The notes below the pieces were generated by a model. It was not told where the DNA came from. It saw nothing but the letters and a program-made list of their open reading frames with translations, and did not search any database. From contig JAJDUL010000053.1 in assembly GCA_022826685.1 (NCBI GenBank), positions 1 to 64,000 on the forward strand: DNA of 64,000 nt. The letters run 5' to 3'. Source of the stretch: Gemmatimonadota bacterium (lineage in GTDB: Bacteria; Gemmatimonadota; Gemmatimonadetes; Palauibacterales; Palauibacteraceae). This document shows, in pieces, positions 26,340-34,494 of this stretch (the stretch's first letter is position 1; each line of letters opens with the position of its first letter). The position numbers and the translations under genes are program-made.

Positions 26340-27652
26340 TCCGCCCGTACGCGGGCCCCGCGCCGGCACTCGAGCGCGAGTTCCTCCGTCTCCGACGCCT
26401 CGCACGCCTCGCGCCGCACGGCTTCGTCCGCATGGAGCGAGTACAGTGCCTCGCCCATCGCTTCGTGACACCGCGGCTTAGCCGAGTCTTCGATGATGCG
26501 GCAGAACGAGAATCCGGCCTCGGTCGTCGCGGTCACGTCCACGAAGTTCCTGACGACGCCCACGTAGCACAACGCGCGGTGGTCCGCCGGCGACTTCCGG
26601 CATTCGCGGTGCGCATCGTCTTCGTCCAGCAGCGTGCGGCCGCTGATGTCGCGGCCCAGGCTCACGAAGCAGTCGTCTCGCCAGGCGTCCGGCGCATCGA
26701 GACAGGAGGAGGCCGCGTCGGCGATGTCCCCGTCGTTGTGCCAGAGCATGGCGGACGTCTGCATCTGGTAACAGGAGGTCAGGTACTGCTCGTCCAGGAT
26801 CGAGCAGGGATAGTGCGGGTCATCGGCACGCAGCGGCTCGAAGGGTTCGACGCCCTCGGCCATCGCCATCGTCCCGTGGCCGTGCGCGCCCGCGCCGTGG
26901 TCCGACGCTTCGACCGCCTCGCCTGCCCCGCCCTCCATGGCGGTCCCGTCGGACACGAGTTCGGCGGCCGGATGATGAGGATCGATTGCGTTGACCACGT
27001 TCTCCATGAACGCCCCGCCGTAGCACGAGTTCCGGTTCCATCCGGTCGTCAGCAGGTCGCAGCCCTCGAGGGCCATGAGAAGGTGGTGGCCGTAGTACAT
27101 CGTCAGGCCGTGGCCGAGACCGTGCAGGCACTGGAAGAGCCGCCAGCGGTCGCCGGGATCCGCCTCGTAGGGCTCGCAGAGCCCGGCGACCTTCTCCACG
27201 TTCGGTTCGCCCGTGGCGACGAAATAGGCCTGGACGACACCGTGGTAGCACCCCGACTGGAAGAGCTCCGTGCACTCCTCGAAGACGTCGGTGAAGGCAT
27301 CTCCGGGGGAGTAGGCGTTGATGCCGATCGCGTGCGTGAGGACATGGGACTGCGCCCGAACCGCCCGGTCCGCGGCGGCCAGCGACTCGAGCATTTCCAA
27401 CGCCGCACGTGTCCCGGCCGCGTCGAGTTCGTCGAGGAGCCGTGCTTCATAGCATGCCTGCTTCTCCTCCCACGCCAACGCGCTGCACGCCTCGAACGCG
27501 GCCGCCGCCTCGGCCGAAGCGATGGATGGCAGCGACGGCCCCCCGCAGGTCGCCGCCGCGATCCCGAGTGCCAGGACAAGCCCCGGGCCCCGAGCGTGAC
27601 GGCGCCAGTGAACTCCCATGGACACGACGGTGCGTGATCCTGATTCGCTCAT
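26336..27652 (-). CDS. Cys/His-rich secreted (probable lipo-) protein of unknown function
   Basis: 438 residues. The signal region is LVLALGIAAATCGG, with a possible lipid-anchored cysteine. The mature part has about 18 cysteines and repeated histidine motifs: LTHAIG, GCYHGVV, CLHGLGHG, YYGHHL, SCYGGAF and a His/Gly stretch (GAGAHGHG). The regular C-x-H-G pattern suggests metal or heme binding, or disulphides. I do not recognise a named family. ATG 27652 follows GAGGGAGAGGGA, an excellent ribosome site; the frame is open far upstream through priA in another phase, which is a shadow. It is transcribed in the same direction as priA but 104 nt beyond it. Confidence 0.82.
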   Translation of the reverse strand: MSESGSRTVVSMGVHWRRHARGPGLVLALGIAAATCGGPSLPSIASAEAAAAFEACSALAWEEKQACYEARLLDELDAAGTRAALEMLESLAAADRAVRAQSHVLTHAIGINAYSPGDAFTDVFEECTELFQSGCYHGVVQAYFVATGEPNVEKVAGLCEPYEADPGDRWRLFQCLHGLGHGLTMYYGHHLLMALEGCDLLTTGWNRNSCYGGAFMENVVNAIDPHHPAAELVSDGTAMEGGAGEAVEASDHGAGAHGHGTMAMAEGVEPFEPLRADDPHYPCSILDEQYLTSCYQMQTSAMLWHNDGDIADAASSCLDAPDAWRDDCFVSLGRDISGRTLLDEDDAHRECRKSPADHRALCYVGVVRNFVDVTATTEAGFSFCRIIEDSAKPRCHEAMGEALYSLHADEAVRREACEASETEELALECRRGARVRAD

Positions 27653-27756
27653 TCCCTCTCCCTCGTTTTGCACCCGCGACAGCGGGCGGAACCAGCGGCA
27701 CAACTTGACGGAGCGTGGTCCTCCCAACAAGCGAAGCGCGGAGCTGGACGGCCCGC

Positions 27757-30033
27757 TCACAGGAGCGCCTCGGGATCGCGGTCGATCTCGAGCCGGAGGC
27801 CCGAGCCGGGCTGGCCCCGCTGCTCTCCGAGGAAGCGGAGAACGCCGCCGAGCGTCGCGGCGCGATCCGCCTTGATCAGGAAGTGCCACCTCCACCGCTC
27901 CCGGAGTCGATCGATGGGGCAGGGGGCCGGGCCGATGACCTCGACTCCGGGGAGCCGGCGATCCCGAATCAGCCGCCGCGTCCACTCGGACAGTTCCTCC
28001 GCGACGTCGATCACCCGGGACTCCGTCTTCCCGGAGACGACGAGGTTCGCGAGCCGGCGGTGCGGCGGATAGCCGGGTTCCTCCCGGTCCCCGAGTTCGC
28101 GTTCCGCGAAGCCGACGTAGTCGTGCTCCGCAGCCGCGGCGAGCGCGTAGTGTCCCGGGCGCGACGTCTGGACGAGGACCTCCCCCGGCTCCTCGCCCCG
28201 CCCGGCCCGTCCGGCGACCTGTTCCAGGAGTTGGAAGGTGCGTTCGCTCGCCCGGAAGTCCGGCAGATGGAGACCGACATCCGCGTTGATGACTCCCACG
28301 AGCGTGACCTGCGGGAAGTCGAGGCCCTTGGCGATCATCTGCGTTCCGAGCAGGATGTCGACCTCCCGTCTCCGGAACGCGTCCAGAATCTCGACGTGCG
28401 CCCACTTGGAGCCCGTGGTGTCGAGGTCCATGCGGGCGATGCCGGCCTCCGGAAAGAGTTCGCCCACGCGGCGTTCGACCTGTTCGGTGCCGACCCCGGC
28501 GTAACGCGGCGCGGGTCCCCCGCACTCGTCGCAGCTGGAGGGGAGCGGACTCGTCGAGCCGCAGTGATGACACACGAGTTGCCTGCGCCGGCGGTGATAC
28601 GTGAGGGTCACGGAGCAGGCGCCACAACTCCACACGTGACCGCAGGCCGCGCACTCGGCGAAGGAGGCGTATCCTCGGCGGTTGAGAAAGAGGATCGTCT
28701 GCTCGCCCCGTTCCAGGCGCGCGGCGATCGCCTCCCGCAGCCGCCTGGAGAAGACCCTCGGTCCGCCACCCGGAGCGGGCTCCTCCGCATCCTGTCCCGG
28801 GTCCTCGCCGGCGTCGGCGCGCAGGTCGACGAGTTCCACCGAGGGGAGCCCGTGGCCCGTCACCCGTTTCTCGAGTTCGAGCAGGTGGTAGCGCCCGGTC
28901 CGCGCATTCTCCCAGCTCTCGAGGGCGGGCGTCGCGGAACCGAGCACGCAAAGACCCCCTTCCAGCCGCGCGCGCATGATCGCAACGGAACGGGCGTGGT
29001 AGCGCGGTACGTCGGATTGCTTGTAGCTGCTCTCGTGCTCCTCGTCGACGATGATCGCGCCCAGGTTCCGGACCGGCGCGAACACCGCCGAGCGCGGACC
29101 GATCGCGATCCGCTTCCTCCCCTCGCGCAGGCTGCGCCAGGCGTCGAAGCGTTCCCCGTCCGAGAGCCCCGAGTGCAACACGGTGACCTCATCGCCGAAG
29201 CGGGCCCGGAAGCGCTGCACCGTCTGGGGCGTGAGAGAGATCTCCGGCACGAGGAAGATACCGGAGCGGCCCAACGCGAGTTGACGCTCCAGCACCTCGA
29301 GGTAGACGGCCGTCTTGCCCGAGCCCGTCACGCCGCGCAGGAGCGCGACGCGTCCCGGCGCGTCGAGGCGCTCGAGGTCGCCGACGATCCGCATCTGGTC
29401 CGGAGTGAGGGTGAACCGCGGCTCCGGCTCCACCGGGCCGGCGAACGGATCCCGCTCCACCTCGCGCTCCACGACTTCCGCGAGGCGCCGCTCCACGAGC
29501 CCGTCGAGCACGCCCCGGCTGAAGCCGAGTTGCTTCACCAGGTGCCCGACGCCCGCCTGCCCTCCGACCGACTCGAGCGTCTCGTACAACTCGCGCTGCC
29601 GTTTCGCCCGCCCGAAGGCGCGGTCCCGTTCGCTCAGCGTTCGCAGTTCGCGCACAAGCCGGAGCACACGCTCGGTGCGCGGTCGTCCCGGGCTCCCTCC
29701 GCGGGCGGCCCGTGACCCGAGCGCGCCCGGAGGGAGGGCTGCCCTCAGCACAACGCCGAGAGGCGCGACGTAGTAGTCCGAGATCCAGCGGCAGAGATCG
29801 AGGAGACGCGCGTCGACCACCGGCGCTTCGTCGAGGACGCCCCGCAGTTCGCGCAATCGGGGTTTCCGCCCCCGGTCCGTCCGCAGCCCGAGGCGGTCCA
29901 CGACCCCGACCGCCGTCCCGCCGCCGAGCGGCACGCGGACCCTGACGCCCGGCCCCACGGCCCCGACGAGCGAGGCGGGGATCGCGTAGGCGAGCGTGCC
30001 GAGGAACGTCCGCGCGACCGCCACCTCGCACAC
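27757..30033 (-). CDS. priA: Primosomal protein N' (replication restart helicase)
   Basis: About 758 residues, normal for PriA. The N-terminal DNA-binding domain starts EVAVARTFLGTLAYAIP. The helicase has Walker A GVTGSGKT, DEEH and later motifs. The zinc-binding insert has paired cysteines (CAACGHVWSCGAC, CHHCG, CDECG). PriA recognises stalled forks and reloads the DnaB helicase. GTG 30033 matches the family's N-terminus and leaves room for the divergent HNH gene's promoter. ATG 30141 would add 36 residues and its start codon would share bases with the HNH ATG; I consider it less likely. Confidence 0.94.
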   Translation of the reverse strand: MCEVAVARTFLGTLAYAIPASLVGAVGPGVRVRVPLGGGTAVGVVDRLGLRTDRGRKPRLRELRGVLDEAPVVDARLLDLCRWISDYYVAPLGVVLRAALPPGALGSRAARGGSPGRPRTERVLRLVRELRTLSERDRAFGRAKRQRELYETLESVGGQAGVGHLVKQLGFSRGVLDGLVERRLAEVVEREVERDPFAGPVEPEPRFTLTPDQMRIVGDLERLDAPGRVALLRGVTGSGKTAVYLEVLERQLALGRSGIFLVPEISLTPQTVQRFRARFGDEVTVLHSGLSDGERFDAWRSLREGRKRIAIGPRSAVFAPVRNLGAIIVDEEHESSYKQSDVPRYHARSVAIMRARLEGGLCVLGSATPALESWENARTGRYHLLELEKRVTGHGLPSVELVDLRADAGEDPGQDAEEPAPGGGPRVFSRRLREAIAARLERGEQTILFLNRRGYASFAECAACGHVWSCGACSVTLTYHRRRRQLVCHHCGSTSPLPSSCDECGGPAPRYAGVGTEQVERRVGELFPEAGIARMDLDTTGSKWAHVEILDAFRRREVDILLGTQMIAKGLDFPQVTLVGVINADVGLHLPDFRASERTFQLLEQVAGRAGRGEEPGEVLVQTSRPGHYALAAAAEHDYVGFAERELGDREEPGYPPHRRLANLVVSGKTESRVIDVAEELSEWTRRLIRDRRLPGVEVIGPAPCPIDRLRERWRWHFLIKADRAATLGGVLRFLGEQRGQPGSGLRLEIDRDPEALL

Positions 30034-30080
30034 GCCGGCGGAGCCCGCCTCCCGCGCCGCCTCCCCGGGGGGGCCTTCGC

Positions 30081-30109
30081 TTGACACGTCGCAGCCGGAT
30101 TGCTTGTTT
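30081..30109 (+). promoter_or_regulatory. Possible promoter of the HNH endonuclease gene
   Basis: A perfect -35 TTGACA (30081-30086) is followed after 17 nt by TTGTTT (30104-30109), a poor -10. It lies in the gap between priA and the divergent HNH gene, 30 nt before the HNH ATG. Confidence 0.4.
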
Positions 30110-30139
30110 TCCGCCACCGAATCCAATGGGGGGTCGATC

Positions 30140-30688
30140 ATGGGCTGTCTGGCCCTGAACGCTTCATACGAGCCGTTGACGATCATTCCGGTCCGGCGCG
30201 CCGTTCGCCTGCTCATCGACCGGAAGGCCGACGCGCTGGAGGTGGATTCGGAACGTCCCATCCGATCCGAGCGCGTACGGATGGATACGCCCGTCGTCAT
30301 CCGCCTCGTCCGGTTCATCCAGATCCCCCGCCGCTTCCGCCGCCAGGTCACGAACACCTTCCTGTTCGCGCGCGACGCCTATCGCTGTCAGTACTGCGGC
30401 CGTCACCGGCGGGAACTGGGGTATCGCGAGTCGCTGACCCGCGATCACGTGATTCCGATTTCGCGTGGCGGAGACAACGGATGGTCGAACGTGGTCACGG
30501 CCTGCAGCAAGTGCAACCTGAAGAAGGCGGACCGTCTGCTGGCCGAATGCGGGTTCTCGCTCCCGGCGGAGCCTCGCGAACCCAACCACGTCGAACTGAT
30601 CTGGGCCGTCCGCACGGTCACGCCGGTGCAGGCCAGGTATATCGGCATGTTCTACGGCGACGACGTGCTGCGGGCGCTGACCCCCTGA
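30140..30688 (+). CDS. HNH endonuclease
   Basis: 182 residues. The N-terminal part (CLALNASYEPLTIIPVRRA) is typical of a widespread stand-alone HNH family. The HNH core has CQYCG, the catalytic TRDHVIPISRGG, NGWSNVV and the second zinc pair CSKCN. These enzymes cut DNA with one metal ion; the cellular role of this family is not established. ATG 30140 follows GGGGGG. The gene is divergent from priA and followed after 34 nt by the TatA/B gene, possibly in the same transcript. Confidence 0.92.
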   Translation: MGCLALNASYEPLTIIPVRRAVRLLIDRKADALEVDSERPIRSERVRMDTPVVIRLVRFIQIPRRFRRQVTNTFLFARDAYRCQYCGRHRRELGYRESLTRDHVIPISRGGDNGWSNVVTACSKCNLKKADRLLAECGFSLPAEPREPNHVELIWAVRTVTPVQARYIGMFYGDDVLRALTP

Positions 30689-30722
30689 GTTCGGCCCGCC
30701 CGCCCCGGCTGATCGCACCGTC

Positions 30723-31268
30723 ATGAATATGACCGGGTTCGGAATCGGCGAGATCCTCCTCATCGCGATGCTCGTGCTCATCGTGTTCGGGCCCCGCCGC
30801 CTGCCGGAGATCACCCGCACCATCGGCAAGGGGATCCGCGAGTTCCGGAAGGGGATGAACGAGATCCAGCGCGAACTCGAGGCCGCCGGCCGGGAGACGC
30901 AGTGGAGGTCGCCGCCCACGCCCCCGAAACCGGCGACCGCGAGCAATGCGACGATCGCCGGAACCGCCACCGCCGCCGGGACCGCGGCCGCCGGGGCGGC
31001 TGCCTCCGCGGATGAGACGGAGGACGAAGAGGACGCCTCCGAAGCGACCGCGGGGCCGGTCGTGGAGGAACAGGAACCGCCCACGCCGCGCGATGAAGTG
31101 GATCCGGCTCAGGAGTTCATCGACCCCTGGTCCACGGATTCCTCGCGTCCAACGTTCGGCCCGAAGTCGTCCTCGGAGCCCGTGATCGCCCCGCCCACGA
31201 CCGAGCCCGCGCCGACGGAACCGCCGGAGCCGTCCGAAGGGGAGGATCCGGCGACGGCTCCCCAATGA
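30723..31268 (+). CDS. Twin-arginine translocase TatA/TatB family protein
   Basis: 181 residues. The N-terminal helix with glutamate (FGIGEILLIAMLVLIVFG), the FGPRRLPE hinge and the amphipathic TIGKGIREFRKGMNEIQ helix are diagnostic of TatA/TatB. The remaining 120 residues are low-complexity Ala/Thr/Pro/Glu. The glutamate in the first helix and the longer tail lean towards TatB, which recognises twin-arginine signals with TatC; some species use one protein for both jobs. No tatC is in the window. The 3' part overlaps the convergent secreted-protein gene by 152 nt. Confidence 0.87.
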   Translation: MNMTGFGIGEILLIAMLVLIVFGPRRLPEITRTIGKGIREFRKGMNEIQRELEAAGRETQWRSPPTPPKPATASNATIAGTATAAGTAAAGAAASADETEDEEDASEATAGPVVEEQEPPTPRDEVDPAQEFIDPWSTDSSRPTFGPKSSSEPVIAPPTTEPAPTEPPEPSEGEDPATAPQ

Positions 31269-32766
31269 GCGCGCGGTAGCGGCGGTTATCCCCTTCCAGC
31301 GTCCTCAGCAACTCGATCGCCGACGGCGCGCCGGTTTCGGACAGGTCCGGGAAACCGGTCCCCGCGATGCGCGCGCGTGGCGGCTCCGCATCGGCGCCGC
31401 CGGTCCCCCGGAACTCGACCTCCAGCCGTCGGCCGCGCTCGCACGGGCTGCACAGGAGGCCGTCCTCCGCCGCGGATCCGTCGACGGTCCACGATCCCTC
31501 CGTGCCTCGGAGCGTGAAGCCGGCCAGGGCGTCCGGAACCCGCAACGTGCCGCGCCACACGCCGTCCGCCCCGGCATCGAGCGCCAGGTCCAGCGCGCCG
31601 TGGAGCGCTCTCAACACCGGCGCCGCGGACATGCGCCCCTCGCCCTCGCCGTCTCCGCCCTCCCAGCGGAACTCGGCCTTCATGCCGTCGTCGCGCAGCG
31701 CGGCCTCACGGAGCTTCCGGAACGGGAGAACGCCCTCGAAGGAGACGGGTACGCCCGGTGTGAGTTCGCCGGAGGCGGCGACGAACGACTCCCCTGCAAG
31801 ACGCAACTCGGCGGAGCCCTCTCTCGGCGCCGGAGTACGGGTTTCCGGTCGGCGCAGCAGGAACGCGACCATCCGCGCCCGCTGTCCGTCCGGATCCGTG
31901 GGTCCGGTCTCATCTTCGCCCTCGCCCGCTTCGCCCGAGATGCCCGGAGCGCCCGGGGCGCCGCCGCTCCGGCGGGGGAGGTCGAGAGGGTTCCGGAATC
32001 GGACTTCGGGGCGCTGGATCCCCGGGGCACCGGCGCCGTCCATGCCGGCCCTGAACTCGCGACCCCAGCTCGCGAGGTCATAGCTGATGGCGGCCTGGAG
32101 ATCTTCGGCGTCGGGGCGCCAGGCGAGCCCCGTGATGCGGGGGGCCGAAACCGTCACGACACCCTCGGGCCAGGTCGGCCGCACGCCGGGCGGGCGGGAG
32201 GCCTGCACGGTCAACCGGTCGCCCGAGCGGTCGTCGCGCTCCGTCCGCACGTTCGGACCGGTGTCCAAAGAGAGCCGCGCGGAGAGCGAGCGCGCACACC
32301 CGGGTTCGCCGTCGAGCACGACGAGGAGCGTGTTCCAGCCCGCCGCCAACCGCACTTCGCGCACGGCCCGGACGTCCGCGATCTGCTGCGCGTTCACCCA
32401 CGCTTCGAGGCGCGCGCAGGGCTCGACGCCCAGTTCGAGCCGGACGCTCGCGTCCGCGGATGACTTCAGATACGCGTGGGCGAGCGTCGCCTGCCCGGCT
32501 TCCGGGACATCCGAAAAATCCAGCGGCGCCTCCCCGTCGCGGCGAAAGAGCGTCCACGTGCCCGCGGCGGTTTCGAGGTTCCGGTCCGGGAATCGGTCCG
32601 GTCCCGCGACGGGGAGCGGATGGTCACCCGCCGCGTGTTCCGCGCTCGTGACCAGCCAGCGGTCGACCGGGATCTCCTGGGCCCGCGCGGTTTCGGGGGC
32701 GAGCGCGCCCACTCCCGAAGCGGAGAGCAGGAGCGAGAGCAGGGTTCGTCGAGCCAGGCGATGCAT
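31117..32766 (-). CDS. Secreted protein of unknown function
   Basis: 549 residues. A clear signal peptide (TLLSLLLSASGVGALAPETARA, cleavage before QE) is followed by a beta-rich region with alternating hydrophobic strands and a charged Gly/Glu linker (about 260-290). I see no catalytic motif. Fragments such as WNTLLVVLDGEPG and the pairing of an early strand with ASVRLELGVEP resemble carbohydrate-binding or PEGA-like beta sandwiches, but this is only an impression. The last 50 residues are encoded opposite the low-complexity end of the TatA/B gene and are Arg/Ala/Pro-rich, so the true stop region may be unstructured tail. Confidence 0.7.
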   Translation of the reverse strand: MHRLARRTLLSLLLSASGVGALAPETARAQEIPVDRWLVTSAEHAAGDHPLPVAGPDRFPDRNLETAAGTWTLFRRDGEAPLDFSDVPEAGQATLAHAYLKSSADASVRLELGVEPCARLEAWVNAQQIADVRAVREVRLAAGWNTLLVVLDGEPGCARSLSARLSLDTGPNVRTERDDRSGDRLTVQASRPPGVRPTWPEGVVTVSAPRITGLAWRPDAEDLQAAISYDLASWGREFRAGMDGAGAPGIQRPEVRFRNPLDLPRRSGGAPGAPGISGEAGEGEDETGPTDPDGQRARMVAFLLRRPETRTPAPREGSAELRLAGESFVAASGELTPGVPVSFEGVLPFRKLREAALRDDGMKAEFRWEGGDGEGEGRMSAAPVLRALHGALDLALDAGADGVWRGTLRVPDALAGFTLRGTEGSWTVDGSAAEDGLLCSPCERGRRLEVEFRGTGGADAEPPRARIAGTGFPDLSETGAPSAIELLRTLEGDNRRYRALIGEPSPDPPLRTAPAVPSARARSWAGRSRAPRTTSGRTLDARNPWTRGR

Positions 32767-32924
32767 CGTGTGTTCCTCATTTGACCGTCATCCACGGGCG
32801 GACTCTCTCCAGACGATTGAACATGGGGCTTTCGTCACACGATGCGCACCCGGCGGGCACCCGGACCGTGTTTCCCACCCGATTCCGGTTGCCGCCCGGG
32901 AGACCCCCGGACAACTTGATTCCC

Positions 32925-33449
32925 ATGCACAGCGTGGTTGAACTGCGGGTGAACGGAGACCGGCGCCGGGTCGGAGTGCCGTCCCACTACACCCTCCTCG
33001 AGACCCTTCGCTACGGGCTCGGCCTCACGGGATCGAAGCAGGGGTGCGACAAGGGGGACTGCGGGGCGTGCACGGTGCTCCGCGATGGCGAGGCCGTGCT
33101 CTCCTGCATCATGCCGGTGCACGAAGCGACGGGTCACGAGATCACGACCGTCGAAGGTCTCGGGGACGCGTCCGGCCCCCACCCGCTCCAGGACGCCTTC
33201 GATCTCACGGGAGGGGCGCAATGCGGCTTCTGCACACCGGGCATTCTCTGTTCGGCCCATGGACTGCTGACCCGCGATGCGGACCCCGCTCGCGAGGACG
33301 TCGCGCGGGCGCTCTCCGGCAATCTCTGCCGCTGCACCGGCTATACGAAGATCTTCGAGGCCGTGGACATCGCGGCCGAGGCGATCCGCACGGGCGAGAC
33401 CCCCGAGGAGATCGTCTCCCGCCGGCGCGATCCGGGGGGGACGGCATGA
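32925..33449 (+). CDS. [2Fe-2S] small subunit of a cytosolic molybdenum hydroxylase
   Basis: 174 residues with two 2Fe-2S domains: GCDKGDCGACTVL plus SCIMP, then CGFCTPG and LCRCTGY. It is the electron-transfer subunit of the xanthine dehydrogenase family and, unlike the one at 14681, has no Tat signal, so the enzyme stays in the cytoplasm. No Mo or FAD subunit is adjacent; the nearest large subunit without a signal partner is at 48296, about 15 kb away. ATG 32925 is used, with no strong ribosome site. Its stop overlaps the RidA-like start (ATGA). Confidence 0.9.
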   Translation: MHSVVELRVNGDRRRVGVPSHYTLLETLRYGLGLTGSKQGCDKGDCGACTVLRDGEAVLSCIMPVHEATGHEITTVEGLGDASGPHPLQDAFDLTGGAQCGFCTPGILCSAHGLLTRDADPAREDVARALSGNLCRCTGYTKIFEAVDIAAEAIRTGETPEEIVSRRRDPGGTA

Positions 33450-34018
33450 TCTCGCCCTCGCCGCGATCCGGGCGCGTGCCGCGCACCCTCGTCGGCGCGC
33501 TCGCGGGACTCTTCATCCTCCTGCCGTTGGCGGGCGGAGCCGCCGCCCAGACTCCGGAAGAGCGTCTCGCCGAACTCGGGATCGAACTCCCGACCCCGGA
33601 TGCACCGACCGCCAACTTCGTGAAGGCGGTGACGACCGGGAATCTCGTCTTCCTCGCCGGGCACGGCCCGTGCGGCGGCCTCGACGAGAGCAACACCGGG
33701 AAGGTCGGCCTCGACCACACCGTCGAGGAAGGCTACGAGATCGCCCGCTGGGTCGGCGTCTGCCTCCTCGCATCGCTCGCCCGCGAGATCGGCGACCTCT
33801 CCCGCGTGAAGCGGATCGTGCGGGTGTTCGGGATGGTGAACACGCCTCCGGACTTCACGCAGCATTCGCAGGTCATCAACGGCTGCTCCGACCTCATGGA
33901 ACAAGTGTTCGGCCCCGCGATCTCGAAGCACGCCCGCGCGGCCGTGGGCATGGCCTCGCTCCCGCGGGACCAGTCGGTCGAGATTGAGATGCTGGTCGAA
34001 CTGCACGACCCCGGTTGA
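33446..34018 (+). CDS. Exported RidA/YjgF-family protein
   Basis: 190 residues. A signal peptide (LVGALAGLFILLPLAGGAAA) precedes a RidA-type domain: FVKAVTTGNLVFLAGHGP, then IVRVFGMVNTPPDFTQH and a late ARAAVGMASLPRDQSVEIEM. Cytosolic RidA removes reactive enamine/imine intermediates; periplasmic members of the family are known but their substrates are not. The arginine in the ARAAVGM segment corresponds to the conserved active-site arginine. It overlaps both neighbours by 4 nt. Confidence 0.85.
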   Translation: MISPSPRSGRVPRTLVGALAGLFILLPLAGGAAAQTPEERLAELGIELPTPDAPTANFVKAVTTGNLVFLAGHGPCGGLDESNTGKVGLDHTVEEGYEIARWVGVCLLASLAREIGDLSRVKRIVRVFGMVNTPPDFTQHSQVINGCSDLMEQVFGPAISKHARAAVGMASLPRDQSVEIEMLVELHDPG

Positions 34019-34494
34019 CGCGTGTCGCCGGCGTTCGCCGAGCACTACCGGCGGCCTCCCTGTCCTGCGTCGCCGGTCTGCTTGCGCTCGCCACCAGCGG
34101 CTGCAGCGCCCTGCTCGGGGTTGGAGAGTTGCTCGGAAGCGGATTCGCGATCGTCGGCCCGTCGTCGGTCTCCCTCGGGGAGAGGGCTTTCTACCACGTC
34201 CAATACGCAGAGACCGAGCAGATCGTCTGGGTGCTCTGCGGAGACGGGGTCTCCTTCGACGAGGCTGCCGCAACCCTCCACATGGAAGGGGGCTCAACGT
34301 GCATGACGGCTTCCACGGAACCGCCGGGGGCTCTGTCCCCGAACGGTCTGGGGCACTTCGAGGTGGACCCCGAGGACCGTTACGCCGGGTACTACACGCC
34401 GCCGCCATCTTCCGGTCGCCGGCTCGTTCTCGGCGCCTACGAGGTCCGCGACTCCGGCATCGCCGCGGACGATCGGGAGATCGTGATCGAATGA
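34015..34494 (+). CDS. Small lipoprotein of unknown function
   Basis: 159 residues. The signal peptide ends in a lipobox (ATSGCSALLG). The mature protein is beta-rich with two later cysteines (VLCGDG, STCMTAS) that could form a disulphide. No family recognised. The TTG start overlaps the RidA-like stop (TTGA) and its own stop overlaps the next start (ATGA), so it belongs to a four-gene overlapping unit. Confidence 0.75.
   Translation: MTRVAGVRRALPAASLSCVAGLLALATSGCSALLGVGELLGSGFAIVGPSSVSLGERAFYHVQYAETEQIVWVLCGDGVSFDEAAATLHMEGGSTCMTASTEPPGALSPNGLGHFEVDPEDRYAGYYTPPPSSGRRLVLGAYEVRDSGIAADDREIVIE

Noticed and set aside
27653-28951. Upstream extension of the Cys/His-rich lipoprotein frame into priA
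   Set aside because: It is the alternate frame of priA; ATG 27652 with GAGGGAGAGGGA is a clear start.
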